DNA of 64,000 nucleotides from Amoebophrya sp. A120 (lineage: Eukaryota > Sar > Dinophyceae > Syndiniales > Amoebophryaceae): NCBI GenBank assembly GCA_905178155.1, contig CAJINV010000018.1:130479-194478 (forward strand), in the 5' to 3' direction. A model generated the notes under the pieces. It saw only the letters and a program-made list of their open reading frames with translations. It had not been told where the DNA came from and searched no databases. Shown here in pieces: positions 58,909 through 64,000 of this stretch; the first letter of the stretch is position 1; each line of letters begins with the position of its first letter. The position numbers and the translations under genes are program-made.

Positions 58909-61900
58909 TTACCTTCTTCCTTGTTGATCAAAGTCCAGCTCGTCCTTCTTCACTACGGCAACCTGCCGGTCCAGTTCCGCTTCAGTCAGCATTGCCGATT
59001 CCCCAGAACCGAAGATTTTATTGAACTGCGGTCGGAGAACCGTCTCGAGCAGTTTGTTGAGCTGCCACAGACTGTAGAGCTTTTTGCGGATTGTGAGGCC
59101 CTGCCTCACTGGGACGCGGAAGGTCGATTTGTGGTGATCTTTATCCTCTTGCGTTACCGCAGATTCCTTCAGTTTCATGCTGACATAGCTCGTCTCCTCG
59201 TACTCAAGCTCTTCGCGGGTCACTCTGGCGATTTTAATCTGCTTCCTTCCGTCGTACTTTTCCTGCCCAAAATGCCACTGCGGAATCGCGACAATGAAGC
59301 CAGTAACCGCGTTGTGCAGCACGTGGTTCCAGAGCTCCGCGGCAATTTGTCCACCGGCGCCGTTGCCAGTGCCGAGGTCACGATAGTCTTCGTCGAACAA
59401 GTCCTGCAACAGAACGGGGTGCCACAAGTTGTACTCGACGGCCTTGGTCTTCAAGAACCGCTCCTTGATGATCTTGGCAAAAATGTTCTCCCACTGGAAC
59501 ACGATTGGCTTCAACCGCACCCATTCTCGATTCTGCACTTTAACTTGCTCTTGAGGACCATTATCCTTCTGCTGTTTGCCTTCGTTTCCTCCTGCTTCCG
59601 GGCCACTTCCCGCCTTGGAATATGTGTCTATGAAATCGTCCAGGCCTTTCTGGTGCGATATGTCAACGCTGGCGAGCAGTTTTTGCTTTTCCGTCTCACT
59701 GAGGCTTTCCCATTTATTCTGTCCCCAGCTGAAGAGAAGGAAAATCCAACCCAACCGCGCAACTCTTGTGCGCGCAAACTCGGAATTCATCTTGCAGAGC
59801 GACTCCAGACTGGATTTCATGAAGACGTGCTCCCGCAGCTTCGGATTCGTTGCGTAGCCCTGGTCCTTTTCCTCCTGAGTAAAAGTGTACCGTCCACCGC
59901 CGTAGGACTCCAGGCTAGCGTCTGTGCCGAACGAAGCGCCGTTGCGCTTTTCAATTTCCCAGCTCTTGACGTCATTGTCCCAGTGTGCTCCTCCGCCTCC
60001 CTTGCTCGGCGTTCGAAGGTGGTTCTCATGAAAGATGTCCTCTACCAGGCCTTTCTGGACCCACGGCAGAATGATATCACAGGCGAGCGGACCCCACATC
60101 TGCAACAAGTGCATCTTGCGCATCACTAAGCCGTGGTTCCACTCCTCCCAGCGAGCGCCAACGTCCTTGCCTGCTTCCTTGTTTTTCGAGAACCCGCGCC
60201 CGCCATCTATCACGCCGTTGACATGGTTCAGCCACTGTTGCTTCGTCTGTCCCTCTGGTTTCTTTTTCTCACTGGGCCGGATCTGCAACACCTCCTGGTT
60301 CTGGAAAAACGAGAGAATCCGGTCCTGAGGGTCGATGAACGCGGTCTCGGCGGGGCGGATGTCGACAAAACTTTCGGGCAGTGTCGGCCACTCTTGGTCG
60401 AAGCTTTTGTCCCAGTAAAGCGGCTCCGTGTGCCTCTGCCCGTTCTTGTCCTCGTAAGTGTGCTTGCGCTGGTGGGCGGCTTCCAGTCTCTTCACGGCGC
60501 GTTCGTAGTAGTCCGTCACCGTGATCGCGTCGCGCTGGTCGGCTTTTCCGTTCATGGGGTCGTCTTCCCCTTCTGGGCGGATCATCTTCTGAATCGCCAA
60601 AGCTTTGTCCACGACGACAAGCTGGTTCTGTTTGGTTTTGACCTTTTCCGCGGCCTCCGTTACCGTGGCAGAGAGCATTGCTGCCGCGGTGGTGGGAAGT
60701 TTCAGGGTGGCTTCAATTTTCTTCTCATTCCCATTTTCATCCTTTTCTGAGAATTTGAACGTCGTGTCCTTCAACTCTCCAACCTTGCCGACCCAGTGTG
60801 CAAATGTTTCTGCAGTTGGCGGATTTTTCATCCTCTTGCCCAGACGCGCCGCGCGCAACAGCGCGGGCTGCATGTGGTGCTGGAACCGACGCAGGACGGC
60901 GCCGAAGCGCTGCTCGTCGGTGCTTTTGCGAAGCAGTTGCATGGGGCCATAGTCGTCCGGAAAGTGGACGCGGAAGTTGGAATCTACATCTTTTACCATC
61001 GACTGCAGCCTCTGCTTTCCGCTCGTGGTGTACACCATGGCGCTGTGCTTCAGCAGAATCTGCAGTGCTTTCTTCTCTTTCGGTCGAACTGTTCCCGCTT
61101 CCGTCTGGAACAAAACCTCCCGCACAGCACCCTGGTGGTGGTGGTAGAACGCAGACGCCGAATTTTTGTTACTCTTGTCCGCGTCCTCTTCGACCTCTCT
61201 GTCGAGAAGCTGGGCGAGGTCTAGTAGATTCATCTGCCGCAGGGTCAGCGAATTGGAGTAATCGCGGAGCAAGGACATCCACGCAAAGTTGCCCTGGACC
61301 TGCATCTCATTCTGCATCTGGATTCCCTGCTCGAGGTTGTGCTTCTCGATTTCGCCGGAAAGCTTCTTCCCCTTCTTCTGGCGACACACCAAGCAGTTCG
61401 TCTGGCACTCATACCCGTCATCCGGCCGACCGACCAAATCTCGGAATCCGGTCTCGCCGTCTTCGGGCAGCTGGTTCTTCGCAAGCGGTGTGTTCCGCAA
61501 ACCCATTTGCTGTTGTTCCTTGATTGGCAGGACGTCAGTGCCGCTGAAGCATGGGCAGCTGTATCCTGAGTAAATACGTCCCCGCCTCAGACGCAAGGCC
61601 AGGTGGGGATTTTGCAACACAACCCTAGAAGTTTTGGGACTCCGGCATCACAAGTTGCAGTCAGTAGTGTAGTGCAACGTCACAGGGTTAAACACATCGC
61701 AAATCCGTCTGCTTATCCTGGTTACAGCATCACAAATGCCACAGTACGAATAGAAATGCCTCTCATGGAGATGCGCATTGCAAATGTTTCTGTCATTGCA
61801 AATCTGCATGACAACTCTGGGGTGGGGACGTTTTTCCAAATGATAAGCTGCACTTTTTGACTTTCTGTTTCTCGTTTCCCGCTCGCGTCGCCTTCTTCAC

Positions 61901-64000
61901 GGACGAATCCAACGCCATGTACATCAGGCCCGGAAAAAAGGGCGAGACCTTCAGTAGGGTTTCCAGTTCAAGTTCTTTGTCCCGAGAAAAGTCGGCCCGC
62001 TGCGCAACCTCCGTCAGTTCGGCCACCAGTTCGTGCTGGCTGCGTTCGCCCGGGACGAAAAACTGGCCGGACGCGACGGTCGGAACGTTCACGAATCCGT
62101 TGTTTCGCATCATCTCGTCCATCCAAAGGCGCCACTCGTTGATATTCCTGTACTTGCCCGCGAAGAAGAAGTTCAAATAGCGATCCACATTCCGGCTGCC
62201 CACAAGTTTCAGTCTCTCCGACTCCGGATCTTGGCCCTCGCCTTCATCGTTTGTCCGCTTCCGGTAGTGCTTCCCAGCACCGCGGCGGACGCCGGAGGCC
62301 CCGTAGGAACCCGTTCCATACGTGACAAAGTCGTCAGAAATTTGCAGGTCGCGCACGTCGTCGTTTTGCGCCAGGTAGAGTCCGGAAGCCCTTGTGTTTT
62401 TCCCCGTATTACCCGGCAGGTCTTTCACGTCTTCAATCGAGCCATACCTCGGGTCTAGGCTTTGCAAGCCGGTTTTCAGGCGCTGCTTGTCCTCGCGGGA
62501 GCCGAGGTAGTCCTCGTAGACGAGACTGCCGCCAACGTTGTGCCGCTTGTCCGTGTAGTAGTCTGGGAACCACTGTCTGTCTTGGTCCGACACCCGCACT
62601 TGGTGCTTCCGGTTCGACTCGTCGCCGTCCTCGCTAAAATGCTCGAAGGAGTACTTGGTGTGCCAGCCCGGCGCCTGCATGAAGAGCGTCTTTTCCGATA
62701 GTCTGTGCAGGGCGTCTTTCGCCTTCACCGCAACCCGCAAGCGCTTCTCGATCCCGTAGGCAGACTGCGCTAGCTTGTCCTCGGGCGAGAACCTGCCGAA
62801 CGCCGCGTTGCTGTTAGTGAAGGCCTTGGACAGCATGAATCGCTGCATCAGCTCCCGCTTCACGCGGTTCTCTTCCCGCCGCTGCATTTTTCTGCGGAGA
62901 AAGAAGTTCTTGCGCATGCCCACGTCGATCAAGTGGAAGGTCTGCGTCGCGGAAATTTCGCTGCAGATCTGCTTTTATCAAATGCAAATATGTCTGGGTC
63001 CCATGGAAGAGTACACGACTTGTCATGCTTTTTGCAGACCACACACTCGGTCTGGAATGAGATTTCGCGAGACAGACCTTAATCATGAGTATCCCGCATT
63101 AGTAGAAATCAACCTTTTATTGCCCAGCAAGGAGTGAGCAGCTTTATTTGGCGTTCCTGCAACTACTTACCCAAATCTTTTTGTAATCGGGATTTTTTCG
63201 CATGACAGGTTAAAACTCCAGACCCAGACTACATATTTGCAATGCATAGCTTCTGGTGTTTTTCCATTCGAAGGAGCTCGCGCACGCGCTGCAGGGTGAT
63301 AGGGTCGAAGTCCGTCAGTTCGCGCTTGTCGATCGCGCCTTCGTCTTGGTGCTCCAGAATCAACAGGTTGTACGCGCTCTCCTCCTGGTTGCTGCGCCAT
63401 TTGCCCTGGTTATGTTCCTTCAAGTTGCGCGAAATCGGTTTGCACAGCTTGTCGTAGATGTGACCAAAGAAATCGTTCAGCTCGTGTCGGCTGCGCGCCC
63501 AGAATCCGGTGTCGGCAGTCTGCCAAACAGAGAGGAGTGCGTGGAAGGCATCCGCATACTCAATGTGGTACATGACATCGCGCATGCCAACCCGGGGGTT
63601 TTATGGTCTTCGAAAATTTGAAGTGCATCCTTGTTTCAGTTTCTACCCGTGATTTAGTACGTGCTGACTTCATCGCAGCTTTCGTAGCAGTTTCCGTGCA
63701 AGAGCTGTGCCACCATATGTTCTCTTTCCGAAGTATATCTTTTGTTTCTTTGCAACCAATAGGACATCCGGATACACAAAAATGGCAATAGCTCGCCAAG
63801 CCAATTCGTCTCACGGGTAGAGACAGACACACAGAAACTCAATTACAACAAATTTTTTGTGATACCCGATTCTGAACGGCTCCGATCGAGCGCGGCGGAG
63901 TGACAACGTACGTCATATGGCTGTTGTCGGGACGAATTATAAATCTTGCTACTCTGTCGGCGGGTGGCTCGGTAACGTACATGAAGGCGTCGGCCGCGAG
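58909..64000 (-). CDS. Gene 7: large unrecognised protein, 5' end outside window
   Basis: Exons 64000 (open) to 63865, 63590-63249, 62970-61846 and 61556-58909 (TAA) join in frame through three introners, giving at least about 1,415 residues. The first part reads DAFMYVTEPPADRVARFIIR. The last exon starts with a cysteine cluster (CPCFSG, then YECQTNCLVCRQKKGKK) that may bind metal. The rest is charged, with tryptophan-rich patches (WGPLACDIILPWVQKG, WIFLLFSWGQNKW, WNHVLHNAVTGFIVAIPQWH). No family recognised. Exon sizes and introner load resemble gene 1, so it may be the end of another giant gene. Confidence 0.7.
61562..61845. mobile_element. Introner, family B (gene 7)
   Basis: Left end TATCCTGAGTAAATACGTCC, right end GGACGTTTTTCCAAATGATA; direct repeat agctg. 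284 bp, phase 1 (KKCS/CPCFSG). Confidence 0.88.
62976..63248. mobile_element. Introner, family A, diverged (gene 7)
   Basis: Left end TATCAAATGCAAATATGTC, right end CATATTTGCAATGCATA; direct repeat gcttt/gcttc. 273 bp, phase 1 (EKHQK/QICSEIS). The core is unlike other family A copies. Confidence 0.8.
63596..63864. mobile_element. Outlier intron, possibly a degraded introner (gene 7)
   Basis: Coding strand exon ends CAGAATCGGG before TATCACAAAAAATTTG; downstream exon resumes after CCGGG as TTGGCATGCG. Direct repeat TCGGG/CCGGG gives an in-frame join (VQNR/VGMRDV). The distal end is not GATA but lies beyond ACCATA, and the TGTNATGC words are absent. Confidence 0.5.

Overview
The window looks like nuclear DNA of a eukaryote, most likely an alveolate of the dinoflagellate lineage. 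The best fit is a Syndiniales parasite such as Amoebophrya, whose genomes I recall being described as full of introner elements with non-canonical splice sites. The identification is an inference. It rests on long genes cut by dozens of short elements with terminal inverted repeats (TIRs), absence of GT-AG ends at most introns, and every recognisable gene lying on the minus strand in tandem. I see no prokaryotic operon, plastid gene, rRNA, tRNA or CRISPR array.

Layout, in transcription order (right to left). Gene 7 enters from beyond the right edge and ends at 58909; it is large, unrecognised and has three introners. Gene 6 (57829-58719) is a short protein with hydrophobic segments. Gene 5 (55457 to about 57702) has two GT-AG introns and is unrecognised. 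After a 1.6 kb AT-rich gap comes gene 4 (52337-53884), a protein kinase resembling MPS1/TTK. Only 49 bp later gene 3 begins (42126-52287), a 3,258-residue, probably single-pass membrane protein with one introner. Gene 2 (37040-41914) is a 1,398-residue modular low-complexity protein with four related introners. A 2 kb gap containing a diverged duplication follows. Gene 1 (35081 to beyond base 1) fills the remaining 35 kb.

Gene 1 is the centrepiece. Its roughly 48 exons join into one reading frame of about 7,670 residues that is still open at the left edge. It begins with a signal peptide or anchor, runs through about 4,400 residues I cannot assign, carries a SecA-type DEAD motor (TGEGKS, IDEVDS, GMTGT, NIGGRGMD and AFGRTARCGRPGSG in the correct order), then a charged coiled-coil stretch, and finally a ubiquitin-specific-protease-like Cys box just before the edge. 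44 of its introns are introners.

The introners (52 in total) are 120-380 bp. Nearly all begin TATC or a close variant, end GATA or ATA, and are flanked by 5-bp direct repeats. Removing the element plus one copy of the repeat keeps the reading frame at every gene 1 introner junction I checked by hand. Several sequence families exist. A: TATCAAATGTAAAAATGTCT and GTCTGGGTCTGG (17 copies). B: TATCCTGAGCAAAAACGTCC (7). C: TATCCTGTGCAAAAGTATCG (5, plus 4 relatives, C2, in gene 2). D: GGAAAAATCCCCCCTCCCC (5). E and E2: AAATGCCCCCACCCC and AAAAGCGCCCC (2 each). F: TATCCCACAGAAAAAA (3). G and relatives: AAAAAACTGTTTCACTGTG (5). J: GATGTGTCAGGATCGAAATC (1). One outlier fits no family. The families share a recurring word, TGTNATGC or its reverse complement GCATNACA.

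Coordinates were derived by hand and may be off by 1-2 bases at element and exon edges.
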